From Candidatus Pacearchaeota archaeon CG11_big_fil_rev_8_21_14_0_20_30_13 (lineage in GTDB: Archaea > Nanobdellota > Nanobdellia > Pacearchaeales > GW2011-AR1), in assembly GCA_002762735.1 (NCBI GenBank), contig PCVV01000009.1, forward strand, positions 1 through 48,060: DNA of 48,060 nucleotides. Direction: 5' to 3'. A program made the translations under genes and the position numbers. The notes beneath the pieces are model-generated. The model had not been told where the DNA came from. It did not search any database and saw only the letters and a program-made list of their open reading frames with translations. Positions 47,976-48,060 of this stretch are shown here, piece by piece; positions within the stretch are counted from its first letter, which is position 1, and each line of letters starts with the position of its first letter.

Positions 47976-48060
47976 TTACCCCAAAAGAATGACCATCACC
48001 GTAGCCAGCCCAGTTGCCACCAACATCCACCCTACCGCCATCCCAGTAGTCGTCCAAAAC
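47962..48060 (-). CDS. Partial CDS, C-terminus of a GC-rich surface-type protein
   Basis: The last 32 codons and stop (TAA at 47962-47964) are in the window: VLDDYWDGGRVDVGGNWAG, then YGDGHSFGVSVAD. The pattern W..GRV.V.G.W.G.....SFGV recalls C-terminal modules of large repeat-containing surface proteins whose ends read GRV...FGVRP in many bacteria and DPANN/CPR genomes. Base composition is clearly more GC-rich than the 10 kb of ribosomal genes before it. The gene is convergent with the ribosomal operon. The family is a guess from pattern; most of the protein lies outside. Confidence 0.5.
   Translation of the reverse strand, partial: VLDDYWDGGRVDVGGNWAGYGDGHSFGVSVAD

Overview
The window is AT-rich chromosomal DNA from an archaeon. 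The evidence is ribosomal proteins found only in archaea and eukaryotes (S19e, L39e, L31e, S4e, L32e, L19e), Cbf5, TrmY, aIF1, an archaeal type RNase P RNA and TATA-box promoters placed to give leaderless mRNAs. Small packed genes, several lysine-rich ribosomal protein extensions, a form II/III-like RuBisCO with an AMP phosphorylase, and few biosynthetic genes suggest a DPANN lineage of the Pacearchaeota/Woesearchaeota kind. That placement is inference; no 16S gene is present.

Layout. 1-11.5 kb is mostly minus strand: a PD-(D/E)xK-like nuclease, a DUF1931 histone-fold protein with an HD-domain protein, LysRS, RNase HI, acylphosphatase, TrmY, a putative lipoprotein divergent from a secreted membrane-anchored glycosidase-like protein, Cbf5, a prenyl synthase, a radical SAM protein and a Fur-family regulator with a candidate operator. 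11.6-13.2 kb carries the S19e-L39e-L31e operon. 13.2-15.4 kb holds three base-excision repair glycosylase genes. 15.4-17.2 kb is a decay zone: a YitT-family pseudogene, a ZIP transporter remnant and a gene broken at an A10 run. 17.2-23.9 kb holds tRNA-Gly, NFACT-R, Nudix, DUF5654, HIT, RuBisCO, a CorA-like membrane protein, CysRS and a pilin-like protein. 23.9-27 kb holds tRNA-Phe, RNase P RNA, a Dol-P-mannose synthase/GtrA fusion and a GT39-type gene with an in-frame TGA. 27-29 kb is the L1-L10-L12 operon. 29-36 kb holds tRNA-Thr, an XPD/DinG-like helicase, tRNA-Ser, AMP phosphorylase and an AI-2E family membrane protein. 36.3-47.8 kb is one long S10/spc ribosomal operon from L3 to L15, with L29 and aIF1 inside it. 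The last 240 bases hold the 3' end of a GC-rich gene of different composition on the opposite strand.

How it works together. Most of the window is translation: ribosome parts, two aminoacyl-tRNA synthetases, four tRNAs, T-arm pseudouridine enzymes and RNase P RNA. AMP phosphorylase and RuBisCO are two of the three enzymes of the archaeal AMP salvage route that ends in 3-phosphoglycerate; the ribose-1,5-bisphosphate isomerase is not in this window. The most interesting unexplained signals are (i) genes of unrelated families interrupted by single in-frame stops, (ii) structured leaders in front of the S19e and L1 operons, and (iii) a perfect 9-bp inverted repeat over the inferred start of the fur-like mRNA. 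No CRISPR array, transposase or integrase was seen.
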